Source: Clostridiales bacterium
GTDB taxonomy: Bacteria; Bacillota; Clostridia; Oscillospirales; CAG-272
Length of the DNA: 64,000 nucleotides
NCBI GenBank assembly: GCA_012514145.1
Contig: JAAZAV010000063.1
Coordinates: forward strand, 1-64,000
Direction: 5' to 3'
Both the position numbers and the translations under genes were made by a program. Position 1 is the stretch's first letter, and each line of letters begins with the position of its first letter. The notes beneath the pieces were generated by a model. The model saw only the letters and a list, made by a program, of their open reading frames with translations. It was not told where the DNA came from and did not search any database. Below, in pieces: positions 56,155-64,000 of the stretch.

Positions 56155-57126
56155 ATGAAACTCTGTGTATTAGCCAACCTCTACGGCAGCAAGCCTCTTG
56201 ACGAGGTTCTCTGCAAGCTGAGCGGCATGGGTGTCGAGGCTGCCGAAATAGGCGCCGGCGGATATCCGGGCAAAGCTCACTGCGACCCCGAAATTCTCCT
56301 CAAAGACGACGCGAAGTTCAAGGAATTCAAAGCCCTCTTCGCCAAGTATAACATAGAGTGCGCGGCTCTCGCGGTTCACGGCAACGCCGTTCATCCCGAC
56401 AAGGCTATCGCCGCGAAGTTCGATTCCGACTACAGAAACGCCGTTCTCCTCGCCGAGAAGCTGGGCGTAAAGACTGTCGTCACCTTCTCGGGCTGCCCGG
56501 GCGACTGCCCCTCTTCAAAGTACCCGAACTGGGTCACCTGCCCCTGGCCGGACGATTTCCTCGCCATTCTGGAATACCAGTGGAACGAGGTTCTCATCCC
56601 CTACTGGAAGGAAGCCGGCGCTTTCGCCGCGGCCCACAATGTGCGCGTAGCTTTTGAGATGCACCCCGGCTTCTGCGTATACAACCCCGAGACGCTGCTC
56701 CGGCTCAGAGCTGCCTGCGGCGACGTCCTCGGCGCGAACTTCGACCCCTCCCACCTGGTATGGCAGGGCATCGACCCCGTGGCGGCTATCAGAAAGCTGG
56801 GCGAGGCGGGCGCTATCTACCACTTCCACGCCAAGGACACCAAGATAGATCCATACAATACCGCCGTCAACGGCGTTCTCGATACCAAGCATTACGGCGA
56901 TGAGCTGCACCGCTCCTGGGTATTCAGAGCCATCGGTTACGGCAACAACATGCAGTACTGGCGCGACATGATAAGCAATCTTCGTCTCGTCGGCTACGAC
57001 GGAGTTCTATCGGTTGAGCATGAGGACAGTCTCATGTCGATAGATGAGGGACTGGACAAGGCTGTATACTTCCTCAAGCAGGCAATCATCAGGGAGCCCA
57101 AGCCGGGCTCGATGAGCTGGGCGTAA
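56155..57126 (+). CDS. Sugar phosphate isomerase/epimerase (AP-endonuclease-2 type TIM barrel)
   Basis: 323 residues. The metal-site residues of the xylose-isomerase-like TIM-barrel superfamily are visible: FEMHPGF (Glu, His), ANFDPSHLVWQ (Asp, His), YHFHAKD and SVEHEDS. Acts on keto-sugars or inosose-type intermediates in the cytosol. Between two Gfo/Idh/MocA genes, it fits an oxidise-epimerise-reduce scheme. Confidence 0.88.
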   Translation: MKLCVLANLYGSKPLDEVLCKLSGMGVEAAEIGAGGYPGKAHCDPEILLKDDAKFKEFKALFAKYNIECAALAVHGNAVHPDKAIAAKFDSDYRNAVLLAEKLGVKTVVTFSGCPGDCPSSKYPNWVTCPWPDDFLAILEYQWNEVLIPYWKEAGAFAAAHNVRVAFEMHPGFCVYNPETLLRLRAACGDVLGANFDPSHLVWQGIDPVAAIRKLGEAGAIYHFHAKDTKIDPYNTAVNGVLDTKHYGDELHRSWVFRAIGYGNNMQYWRDMISNLRLVGYDGVLSVEHEDSLMSIDEGLDKAVYFLKQAIIREPKPGSMSWA

Positions 57127-57243
57127 TTCTCCGGAAATAATACGGAGAATCTCTGATTTCCGGGTCGGGGAAACAAACTGCCTATCACCGGGTCAAAGGA
57201 AAGGAAAAACAGACCGGCTCTGCCGGCCTGCGGTATAGTAAAT

Positions 57244-58290
57244 ATGAAAAAGAATCTTGTAGTTATCGGTTACGGCGGAATGGGCGGCTGGCATGCCGAA
57301 CACGCGCTCAAAAGCGACGTGGTCAATCTGCTCGGCGTGTATGACATAAAGGAAGAACGCAATGAGCTTGCCCGCTCAAAGGGCATCTTCGCCTATGATT
57401 CCCAGGAAGCGGTGCTTAAAGACGATAGGGTTGACATTATAACGGTTGCCGTCCCCAACGACGACCACATAAAAGTAGTAATCCCCTGCCTTGAGGCGGG
57501 CAAGAACGTTATCTGCGAAAAGCCGGTTTCCATGGACTCCTGCGAACTGCAGAAGATGATCGACGCCGCCAACAAAGCCGGCAAGCTTTTCACCGTTCAT
57601 CAGAACCGGCGCTGGGACGTTGACTTCCTCGCCATGAAGCAGATCGCCGACTCCGGCGAGATCGGCAAGGTGTTCAATATCGAGTCGCGCATTCACGGCT
57701 CCCGCGGCATTCCCAGCGACTGGCGCGGTCAGAAAGCGCACGGCGGCGGCATGCTGCTCGACTGGGGTGTACACCTCATCGACCAGGTGATGCAGATAAT
57801 GCCGGGCAAGATAGTCTCGCTGAACTGCCACTTCAGCCACCGCACCAACAAGGAAGTCGACGACGGCTTCAATCTCCGCATGTATTTCGACAACGGCGCC
57901 TCCGCTTATGTGGAGGTCGGCACCTATAACTTCATCGCAATGCCGCGGTTCTACATGCAGTGCGAGAAGGGCTCTGCCCTCATCCGCGACTGGCGTGAGG
58001 AGACTCAGGTAGTCAAGTGCAAGGCATGGCACGAGAACGATGTTCTCCCGGTCAAGACCGCCGCGGGGCTTACCAAGACCATGGCTCCCCGCAACGAGGT
58101 CACAACCGACACCTATAAAGTCGCCCGTCCCGCATCCGACGTACACGAATTCTACCGCAACGCCTGCGCCGTTATCGACGGCAAGGCGAAGCAGCTTGTC
58201 ACCCACGATGAGGTCATGCGCGTGATGAAGATCATGGAGGCATGCTTCGAGTCGGTCGAAAAGGGTCAGGTTTTAAGCGTCGAGCTGTGA
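57244..58290 (+). CDS. Gfo/Idh/MocA family oxidoreductase
   Basis: 348 residues; VIGYGGMGGWHAEHAL, CEKPVSMDSCEL and LDWGVHLIDQVM are the family's nucleotide, EKP and catalytic motifs. Third gene of the epimerase trio, 117 bases after the epimerase. Ends at a 19-base terminator hairpin. Confidence 0.88.
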   Translation: MKKNLVVIGYGGMGGWHAEHALKSDVVNLLGVYDIKEERNELARSKGIFAYDSQEAVLKDDRVDIITVAVPNDDHIKVVIPCLEAGKNVICEKPVSMDSCELQKMIDAANKAGKLFTVHQNRRWDVDFLAMKQIADSGEIGKVFNIESRIHGSRGIPSDWRGQKAHGGGMLLDWGVHLIDQVMQIMPGKIVSLNCHFSHRTNKEVDDGFNLRMYFDNGASAYVEVGTYNFIAMPRFYMQCEKGSALIRDWREETQVVKCKAWHENDVLPVKTAAGLTKTMAPRNEVTTDTYKVARPASDVHEFYRNACAVIDGKAKQLVTHDEVMRVMKIMEACFESVEKGQVLSVEL

Positions 58291-58311
58291 GTTTTATTGT
58301 ATTTAATTGAT

Positions 58312-58353
58312 AACATCGGAGGCGTGTGCGGTTTCGCACACGCCTCCGATGTT
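58312..58353 (+). terminator. Strong intrinsic terminator
   Basis: Perfect 19-base arms (58312-58330 and 58335-58353) with a 4-base loop and a T-run immediately after. Confidence 0.9.
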
Positions 58354-58358
58354 TTTTG

Positions 58359-58402
58359 CGCGAACAGATACAGTGAGTTTCGCGAACAGATACAGTGAGT
58401 TT
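58359..58402. repeat. Perfect 22-base tandem duplication
   Basis: Two identical copies of a 22-base unit beginning CGCGAACAGATACAG (58359-58380 and 58381-58402), directly after the terminator. The rest of the 372-base gap (to 58662) holds only the hairpin at 58575. Confidence 0.85.
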
Positions 58403-58574
58403 TTCGGCACATCATTAACAGCCGCAGGGAACCGCCTCTGTCATTCGGTATCGCCTGTCCGCTCTGAAAATGTCAAAAGTAAATCTCTAAAGTAACCGCA
58501 ACAGCAGCAGTTTCGATTGCGCTCACATTGGGAATTTACGCAATAGAAAAATCCTGAAATAAAACATTGATAAT

Positions 58575-58603
58575 GAGGCTGCCGGCACCAAACCGGCAGC
58601 CTC
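58575..58603. terminator. Terminator of the membrane XRE gene
   Basis: Perfect 11-base arms GAGGCTGCCGG and CCGGCAGCCTC around a 7-base loop, 60 bases after the XRE gene stop. Confidence 0.7.
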
Positions 58604-58662
58604 GCATTTTCGGTAACCGCAGAAAATTATCGGGCTTTCCGCCGCGGCTTCCATTCATCCGC

Positions 58663-59634
58663 TTATTTGTCTTTCTTCCCGAAAATTACCTCCAGCACGA
58701 TATACAGAGCGCCGAAAAGCACGCCTGCCACCGGCCAGATGATCCAGCTCTTCTGCCAATCCATCGTGATGAAGCTGTAAGCCAGGTAAGCGGCGGTCGC
58801 AACAAGCCAATAGATGGCGATGAACGGCGTTATCTTCCTGTTCAGCGCTTTTTTATCGGGATGATAACTCTCCTCCTGCAGCAGCATTGAATATGTTCCC
58901 CGGGAAATGCCCGCGCTGACAAAGAGATAGACGGCGATTGCTATGAATACAATGCCGACGGCAATTACCGCATTTGTCTCAATCCGGATTAACTGAGGCA
59001 AAAATTCCGAGGATATAAAGGCAGCCATTGCAAAAATGCAGAGTACAACGCCGATGACGATGTGAACGGCAAATTTCGGCATAAAACCCTGAAGCCGTTC
59101 TTTCACCATACCGTCTATGCCGTATGCCGTTTCAAACGGTTCATTCCATATCCATTCATAAGCTTTGAGCTTAAATACGTTTAAGATGATAACAGCGACG
59201 GCACAGGCAATAATCAGCGCGGCAATGATCGCGCCGAGCGACTCGGCAAAGGGCTGTTTAATCCAAATTCCCGACAGAAGCGGCGGGATAACCGCCATTA
59301 TGCAGAGCCAGGTCCCGAAGGCAATCAGTTTGGCACTGTGCAATCTTGCGTTAATAAATGCATTCGCTTCTTCCATGCTTAACCTGCGAAGGGGGCTTCC
59401 GGATTCTTCCGCCTTTTCCGGAATGGCTGCGGATTCGATCTCGTCTTTCACAAGATAGTCCGTGCTGACGCCGAAGAGATTGCTCATTGCAAGGATTCGT
59501 TCAAGGTCAGGCGTACTCTGCGCGCTTTCCCATTTGGAAATCGCCTGCCTGCTTACTCCAAGCTTTTCGGCCAGTTCCTCCTGCGACCAATTGTTTTGCT
59601 TGCGCAGTTCAATGATTTTGTCTGCCAAGATCAT
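58663..59634 (-). CDS. XRE-family regulator with membrane domain
   Basis: 323 residues. An N-terminal helix-turn-helix of the XRE type (residues 1-60, IIELRKQNNWSQEELAEKLGVSRQAISKWESAQ) is followed by four to five membrane helices from about residue 105 on. Such membrane-bound one-component regulators sense envelope signals. It probably represses its own promoter. Upstream are a 12-base inverted repeat inside the promoter and two 21-base tandem repeats. Confidence 0.85.
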   Translation of the reverse strand: MILADKIIELRKQNNWSQEELAEKLGVSRQAISKWESAQSTPDLERILAMSNLFGVSTDYLVKDEIESAAIPEKAEESGSPLRRLSMEEANAFINARLHSAKLIAFGTWLCIMAVIPPLLSGIWIKQPFAESLGAIIAALIIACAVAVIILNVFKLKAYEWIWNEPFETAYGIDGMVKERLQGFMPKFAVHIVIGVVLCIFAMAAFISSEFLPQLIRIETNAVIAVGIVFIAIAVYLFVSAGISRGTYSMLLQEESYHPDKKALNRKITPFIAIYWLVATAAYLAYSFITMDWQKSWIIWPVAGVLFGALYIVLEVIFGKKDK

Positions 59635-59685
59635 AATTCTTTCCTCCTTAATTTTTAGACTGCCTTTGTGGCTTTCCGTGATGCC

Positions 59686-59714
59686 ATTATAGCTGAAACT
59701 TCAGTTGCAGCCAA
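59686..59714 (-). promoter_or_regulatory. XRE promoter with internal dyad
   Basis: Minus strand TTGGCT (59714-59709), 17 bases, TATAAT (59691-59686). The spacer contains CTGAA-AC-TTCAG (59693-59704), a possible operator. Confidence 0.55.
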
Positions 59715-59721
59715 CCAAGCG

Positions 59722-59763
59722 CACCTTGAACTTCCGCAACGACACCTTGAACTTTCGCAACGG
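59722..59763. repeat. Two 21-base tandem repeats upstream of the XRE gene
   Basis: CACCTTGAACTTCCGCAACGA (59722-59742, 21 bases; written here as its first part CACCTTGAACTT) and a second copy (59743-59763) differing at two positions. They sit upstream of the promoter and may be regulator binding sites. Confidence 0.7.
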
Positions 59764-59842
59764 ACGGTTGCAATTGCCTGAAATTATAACCGATTTATGA
59801 AACTGACTTATAAAAAAGCTCACTGAATATCTGAACCGCTAT

Positions 59843-62023
59843 TCAGACCCCTTCCAGTTCTATTTTGAAAACGGCTATACCGTCGGGCGCCACCTTGTTG
59901 AAGAATTCGCGGCGCTTGTCGGAAAAGGGGAAATCCTCCTCATATCCGGCGACGAAATCCAATTTTTCTTCAATGGAATATTTAGCAGGCAGTATCGGGA
60001 AGTCGGTGACATTCGTCACCTTGCGGATTGGATACTTAGACTGCACGTGAAGGTCGTTGTAGTATTCGGCATATGTGTTATATACACCCAGCAGATAGCT
60101 GCCGTCGCTGCGGCGCACCAGTGTGTATGGCAGGTTGACGGTCAGCGGGTCTGTCTGCTGCCGCAGTCTGACAAAGAGCTGCTTTAAGGCTTCAAGGAAC
60201 CCCAATGATATCTTGCTGAAATACAGAATATCGCCGAAATCGAGGAAATCGCCCTTCTTCCTCGGGAAGGGAGTGTAGTTCTCCGGCACCCAGGTGAGGT
60301 CACCCTGATATTCGGTGCGGGTATCGGGCATGTCGAGACATGAATCCAAATCGGCGGTCAGTTCCGAAACACAATCCGCATCAGCAGCACCGGAATCAAA
60401 TATTCCATCGGGGATAACGACAAACAATTGCTGCGGATAGCGCACATCCCTGTCGGTGAGCTTAAACTGCGGGCAGAGCGTTTCATCCGTCCAATCGAAA
60501 CACGCAGGCACCGTGCCGACGACGGCGCCCTTGTATTCCCGAACCGCCTGCTTTTCGCTCTCACTCAAAAGGTCGTAGTTCGGCACGAACAGAGGATTTT
60601 TAAGTCCATCGAGCGAATCGGGTTTTGTGACTCCGCTTATGATAAGCCCGTTTCGGCTCAGCTCGGTCAGATATTTGTGCGGCGACCAGCGGCGGGTGGC
60701 GATATACTCGGGCAGAAGATTGTTCTGCGCCGCATCCGACCAGAGCACCAGCGGTCCCGAAACCTCGACTGCATCATGGCTGTAAGCATGCTCGAACCAG
60801 CCGCGCAGCGTCTCCCACTGATCCGCAGTAACTCCGTCCGCAAGGCAGACCAACAGCCCGGAGGCGGCGCGTTTTACCGGCTGTCCGCCCTTCACCAGTT
60901 GATAACCCAGCATCCTGTATACCGTGCGCTCCAGGCTTGCCGGGCGGTGCGCCAGAACGTCGTATTCCTCGGTCGAATCCTTGACGCCTATCATATTTAG
61001 CAGATGCTCCGCGCCTATCTGCGCACCCGTGAGCGGAACCATGCTGACCAGCTTGTGGAACAGCTCTGGCTGCCCCGGTCCGCGCACGCTGTCGGGCAGG
61101 ACGTTGAGCGTCACGCTGTCCACTCCCGCCTCGATAAGAGCGGGCAGGTCTATTCCGACCACATAAAGGGTTTCAAAGGGGTCGGTTAGATAGGCTCCCA
61201 GAATGGAGACCTTTGCATCGATTTCGGCAAGAGAGGAGCAGAGCTTTTTCATGAAGCCGTTCCAGCGCCATGCCGAAAACCTTATCCAGCTCTCGCGATG
61301 CTGCCCCCAGATCCAGGTCCGGCGGGCATCTTTGTTCTCGGACGAGTCGGAATCCATGCCCGCGGCGATCTCATCGGGCAGTTTAAGCCCCGCATAATTG
61401 ACAAACTGATCCACATAATCCGCCGAATAATCGCGGGCAGAGCAGCTTGCGGGTACGGGACAAAAGCAATCGGACAGATGAACGCCCTTAAGTCCGTAGT
61501 CCTTTACGGCTTCATGGCATTTTCTGACGAAAAAGTCCTCGTAATAGCTGCCGTCGTCGAGACGCTTCAGCACATTCATAAAGATGGAATTTCTTTCGCC
61601 GTTTACGTAAACTCCCCTGTTTTTGGTAAGCCATTCATCATGGTAGTAGTTGTTCATGCTCCTGCCCATGATGCTGAGATATGCGTCGATGTTGTGTTCG
61701 CGGAGGGCGCTGACAAGTCCGCGCAGGTGATAATTCGTCCAGGTCTGGCGATAGCGCAGGTGATTCCGCGCGCAGCCGTAGGACGCGCAGAAATCCGGCG
61801 GGAAGACTGCTTCCTGCTCCATGCCGTTATGAAGATGAATTATATCCGGGTGGAATACAAAGAGCATGACCGCGTGCGGCTGCATCTGCATCCGCGAAAG
61901 CAGTTCGCCCACTCCGTAGTCGGGCTGTGTCACGTCGAAACCGAGCAGCTGCATCCAAAGATATAATTTATCTCCGCCGCGCCATGTGTACCGTGCAGAA
62001 TCCGCGTTATAATCCTTTTCCAT
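59843..62023 (-). CDS. Large TIM-barrel-like protein of unknown family
   Basis: 726 residues. I do not recognise the family. The first half has features of a glycoside-hydrolase-like barrel: VFHPDIIHLH, an acidic region, HLSDCFCPVPASC and WGQHRESWIRFSAWRWNGFM. The middle holds a GATase-like segment (LVCLADGVTADQWETLRGWFEHAYSHDA) often found in the trimerisation domain of beta-galactosidases, and a beta-rich C-terminus follows (LPYTLVRRSDGSYLLGVYN). No signal peptide. A cytosolic glycoside hydrolase or lyase role is inferred. Single gene with a GAGGT site. Confidence 0.6.
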   Translation of the reverse strand: MEKDYNADSARYTWRGGDKLYLWMQLLGFDVTQPDYGVGELLSRMQMQPHAVMLFVFHPDIIHLHNGMEQEAVFPPDFCASYGCARNHLRYRQTWTNYHLRGLVSALREHNIDAYLSIMGRSMNNYYHDEWLTKNRGVYVNGERNSIFMNVLKRLDDGSYYEDFFVRKCHEAVKDYGLKGVHLSDCFCPVPASCSARDYSADYVDQFVNYAGLKLPDEIAAGMDSDSSENKDARRTWIWGQHRESWIRFSAWRWNGFMKKLCSSLAEIDAKVSILGAYLTDPFETLYVVGIDLPALIEAGVDSVTLNVLPDSVRGPGQPELFHKLVSMVPLTGAQIGAEHLLNMIGVKDSTEEYDVLAHRPASLERTVYRMLGYQLVKGGQPVKRAASGLLVCLADGVTADQWETLRGWFEHAYSHDAVEVSGPLVLWSDAAQNNLLPEYIATRRWSPHKYLTELSRNGLIISGVTKPDSLDGLKNPLFVPNYDLLSESEKQAVREYKGAVVGTVPACFDWTDETLCPQFKLTDRDVRYPQQLFVVIPDGIFDSGAADADCVSELTADLDSCLDMPDTRTEYQGDLTWVPENYTPFPRKKGDFLDFGDILYFSKISLGFLEALKQLFVRLRQQTDPLTVNLPYTLVRRSDGSYLLGVYNTYAEYYNDLHVQSKYPIRKVTNVTDFPILPAKYSIEEKLDFVAGYEEDFPFSDKRREFFNKVAPDGIAVFKIELEGV

Positions 62024-62051
62024 ATCTTTAATTACCTCATTGTCCGAATAT

Positions 62052-62079
62052 ATTATACGGTTAATTATCGTGATATAAA
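62052..62079 (-). promoter_or_regulatory. Promoter of the large TIM-barrel gene
   Basis: Minus strand TTTATA (62079-62074), 16 bases, TATAAT (62057-62052). Confidence 0.5.
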
Positions 62080-62247
62080 CTTACGCTATGAATTGTAATA
62101 CAGCAATAACAATTTGTCAATATAGTTCGTCATTCCCGTTCGCGAGATGAATGATACCGCCCCTGTTGTTGAAGGTTATATGGATTACCCCTTAACCGAC
62201 GGGCGTATCATACCGTCCGGCAAAGTATATATAACGGCATTTTTGCC

Positions 62248-62276
62248 TTGACAATTGAAATATTATGTGCTACAAT
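62248..62276 (+). promoter_or_regulatory. Promoter of the DUF4234 gene
   Basis: TTGACA (62248-62253), 17 bases, TACAAT (62271-62276). Bases 62080-62247 hold nothing else recognisable. Confidence 0.8.
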
Positions 62277-62405
62277 GTGAATTGCGTTAACACGGCGGTC
62301 ATAGAAAACCCGAATAACCTGTTGCCGCTGAAATACTGTTGTTGCACAATATATGAGGTTAAACTCTGCATCCAATTAATTTCATCCACTTGAAAGGGGT
62401 ATATT

Positions 62406-62822
62406 ATGAACAACAATCCCGCTATCGCTCCGCTTAAAACCGACCGTTCCCTCGCGAAGTTTATTCTGCTTTCCCTTATCACCTTCGGCATTTACGGTCT
62501 GGTAGTCATGACCGAGATTTCCACCTCGATAAACAAAATTGCTTCGCCCTATGACCAGAAGAAGACCATGCACTTCTGCCTGCTTTTCTTCCTGATTGCC
62601 CCCATAACCCTCGGCATCGGCTCTCTTGTCTGGTCCCACAACCTCTCCAACCGTATAGGAGCGGAGCTTAAGCGCAGGGGCTTCAACTTCGAGTTCAGCG
62701 CGACCACATTCTGGCTCTGGAATATACTCGGATCGTTCATTATTGTCGGACCGTTTATCTACAGCCACAAGCTGCTCACCGCAATGAACATGCTTTCCGA
62801 CGACTACAACAAAAGAGGTTAA
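62406..62822 (+). CDS. DUF4234-type membrane protein
   Basis: 138 residues with three or four membrane helices. SLITFGIYGLVVMTEISTSINKI and FWLWNILGSFIIVGPFIYSHKLL are the DUF4234 hallmarks. Function unknown; family members are common in gut Clostridia. AAAGGGG site. Confidence 0.8.
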   Translation: MNNNPAIAPLKTDRSLAKFILLSLITFGIYGLVVMTEISTSINKIASPYDQKKTMHFCLLFFLIAPITLGIGSLVWSHNLSNRIGAELKRRGFNFEFSATTFWLWNILGSFIIVGPFIYSHKLLTAMNMLSDDYNKRG

Positions 62823-63278
62823 TGCAAGGCTGTCTGTAACGCAACATATCCGGATTGACCGCAGCCCGATTTATGCCTTTCCGTTATTTGTGTGCCGCCT
62901 TTCATGACGAAAAGACGGTTAGCCGGACTTATAATCACTGCAGTTATCCCTCTGATTTTCTCATATATTGTGTATAATAAACGTATACCGCATCAATATG
63001 CCGCGCAGGTAAACGCGACGGCAGTTAAACATTTGACCTGTAATAGTAAAAGGACTTTCCCGTCAAGGCTGTACCTCAGCGGGAGAGTCCTTTCGGTATT
63101 CAGGTACCCGTTTTTACACACAGCGAGCATCGCGCAGCCCTCCGGCCGTATCAGACGAACGGGGGATAGAAATGTTCACATTTCTGTGTTAAACTCATTT
63201 TACGCAAATATCGTTTTTAACATACCGAAAACAGCGTACCGAAAGGAAAAACAACAGGACAGGGGGCGTATCAGGATC
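62823..63278 (+). other. 456-base leader region before the HTH gene
   Basis: An open frame runs through from about 62892 into the HTH gene, with one membrane-helix-like stretch, but it has no convincing start site and its composition does not look like protein; I treat it as non-coding. It contains a 14-base perfect hairpin (63049-63093) and a small inverted repeat AGAAATG-ttca-CATTTCT at 63168-63185. Confidence 0.45.
63049..63093 (+). ncRNA. Long hairpin, possible leader RNA structure
   Basis: 14-base arms (63049-63062 and 63080-63093) pair throughout with a single G-U, around a 17-base loop with its own AGG/CCT pairing. No T-run follows, so it is not a classical terminator. Candidate cis-acting structure or small RNA. 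Confidence 0.4.
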
Positions 63279-63740
63279 ATGAGCGATGACGGCAAAAAAG
63301 ACAATGCGAACAGAAGGCCTCTTGATACCACCCATATGCAGGAAAAACTCAAGGGCGATTATTTCCCGCAGGATTTTGAAGGATTTCTGGACGACGACAT
63401 ACGGAACTTTTTCGACGCGCTGCTGAACGAAACCGGGCAGAAGAAAAGCGATATCATCAGAAAGGCGAACCTCTCCCGCACCTACGGCTACCAGCTCATG
63501 GAGGGGCGCAGAAGGGGAAAGCGGGATTACTACCTGCTTATCGCGCTGGCGATGTCACTTGACCTGAAAACCACCCAGCGGATGCTGTCGGTGACCAAGT
63601 GCGGCGCGCTGCATCCGCTTATTAAACGCGACGCCGCGGTTATCTTCGCCCTCAACCACGGGTATGACAGCCTCAAAACCTATGAATTCATGTGCTCCCT
63701 GGGGCTGCAGCCGCTGGACGACGGCGCGGAAAACGAATAA
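63279..63740 (+). CDS. Small XRE-like helix-turn-helix protein
   Basis: 153 residues from the ATG at 63279. The middle (KSDIIRKANLSRTYGYQLMEGRRRGKRDYYLLIALAMSL) is an XRE-like HTH: helix 2 and recognition helix 3 are clear. The C-terminal half is helical. Cytosolic DNA-binding regulator with unknown target; the inverted repeat upstream at 63168 may be its operator. Confidence 0.72.
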   Translation: MSDDGKKDNANRRPLDTTHMQEKLKGDYFPQDFEGFLDDDIRNFFDALLNETGQKKSDIIRKANLSRTYGYQLMEGRRRGKRDYYLLIALAMSLDLKTTQRMLSVTKCGALHPLIKRDAAVIFALNHGYDSLKTYEFMCSLGLQPLDDGAENE

Positions 63741-63879
63741 GTGTTTGCTGTTTTTGCGGGTATAGGATTTAACGGGAATCGGTGTTATCGACAGCGGAGA
63801 ATCCGCCCGCGCTTTTAAGCAATAAGCAATAAGTAACAAGTAATTTTATGAAATCTGCGAAACTCATGCGGAGACAGCC

Positions 63880-64000
63880 ATGACCGGAAAAACAGGAACA
63901 GCGCGAGCGTTTGCCGCCCTCATTGTCGCCGCTTTGCTATGTCTGACGGCGGCGCTGACGGGCTGCGGCAAGCCGGCGGGAATATCGCCCACGGCAGCCG
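63880..64000 (+). CDS. Lipoprotein, 5' end only (runs off the window)
   Basis: 40 codons visible: a charged start, a long hydrophobic stretch and the lipobox LTGC, then KPAGISPTAA. The ATG at 63880 has GGAG upstream. The linker resembles the solute-binding lipoproteins of this window but the family cannot be told. The 139 bases before it contain four imperfect heptamers of the type CAATAAG around 63820-63845. Confidence 0.65.
   Translation, partial: MTGKTGTARAFAALIVAALLCLTAALTGCGKPAGISPTAA

Noticed and set aside
62892-63278. Longer N-terminus for the small HTH protein
   Set aside because: No ribosome binding site, unlikely composition, and hairpin structures run through it.

Overview
The window reads as chromosomal DNA of a strictly anaerobic, Gram-positive-type bacterium of the class Clostridia, probably an uncultured gut or rumen lineage near the Oscillospirales. 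The DNA is GC-rich. Many genes have strong AGGAGG-type ribosome binding sites and near-consensus sigma-A promoters with 17-base spacers. Gene content fits: two glycyl radical enzymes with an activase (strict anaerobiosis), a CotH kinase, an RsgI-type domain, BspA-type leucine-rich repeats, lipoprotein solute-binding proteins and a McsA-type zinc finger. The placement is inferred from gene content only; there is no rRNA or marker gene to confirm it.

Layout. 0.1-6.6 kb: a plus-strand set of a CvpA-like membrane protein, a Clp-type AAA+ unfoldase with a McsA-like zinc finger, and a P-type-ATPase-like protein in which every catalytic motif is lost. 6.7-14.1 kb: minus-strand acyl-CoA ligase, AlkD-like protein, DegT aminotransferase, ceramidase-like protein and small hypotheticals. 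14.3-20.3 kb: aldo/keto-reductase-like protein, solute-binding lipoprotein, LVIVD propeller, acyl carrier protein and a degenerate NERD-like membrane protein. 20.3-26.7 kb: an AraC/cysteine-protease-like/SGNH operon, divergent from an Fe-S protein, a second solute-binding lipoprotein and a U32-like protein.

26.8-39.4 kb is the metabolic core: four Gfo/Idh/MocA proteins, a glycyl-radical activase, a first glycyl radical enzyme, then (after an inverted glycerophosphodiesterase) an amidohydrolase, an EamA transporter and a second glycyl radical enzyme. Both radical enzymes have an atypical active-site loop (GCNW, GCNQ). Two of the four oxidoreductase-like proteins have lost the usual nucleotide-binding and catalytic motifs. 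The whole looks like an uncharacterised anaerobic catabolic pathway for a sugar-like or polyol-like compound.

39.6-50.7 kb is a patchwork with somewhat more AT: solute-binding lipoprotein, CotH kinase, RsgI-like lipoprotein with an Asp-rich tail, an FtsX-type permease whose ATPase partner survives only as a short 3' remnant joined to an M55 peptidase gene, an MscS channel, a RES-domain protein fused to leucine-rich repeats (candidate NAD-directed toxin or defence protein), and tRNA-Ala(CGC). 50.8-64 kb: half-size EamA protein, cysteine synthase, another solute-binding lipoprotein, GH16 enzyme, a Gfo/Idh - sugar epimerase - Gfo/Idh trio, a membrane XRE regulator, a large TIM-barrel-like protein, a DUF4234 protein, a small HTH protein and the start of another lipoprotein.

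No CRISPR array, insertion sequence, integrase, phage gene or rRNA was seen. Four complete solute-binding lipoproteins occur without any sugar-type ABC permease genes beside them, so they must share transporters encoded elsewhere or act as binding proteins on their own.
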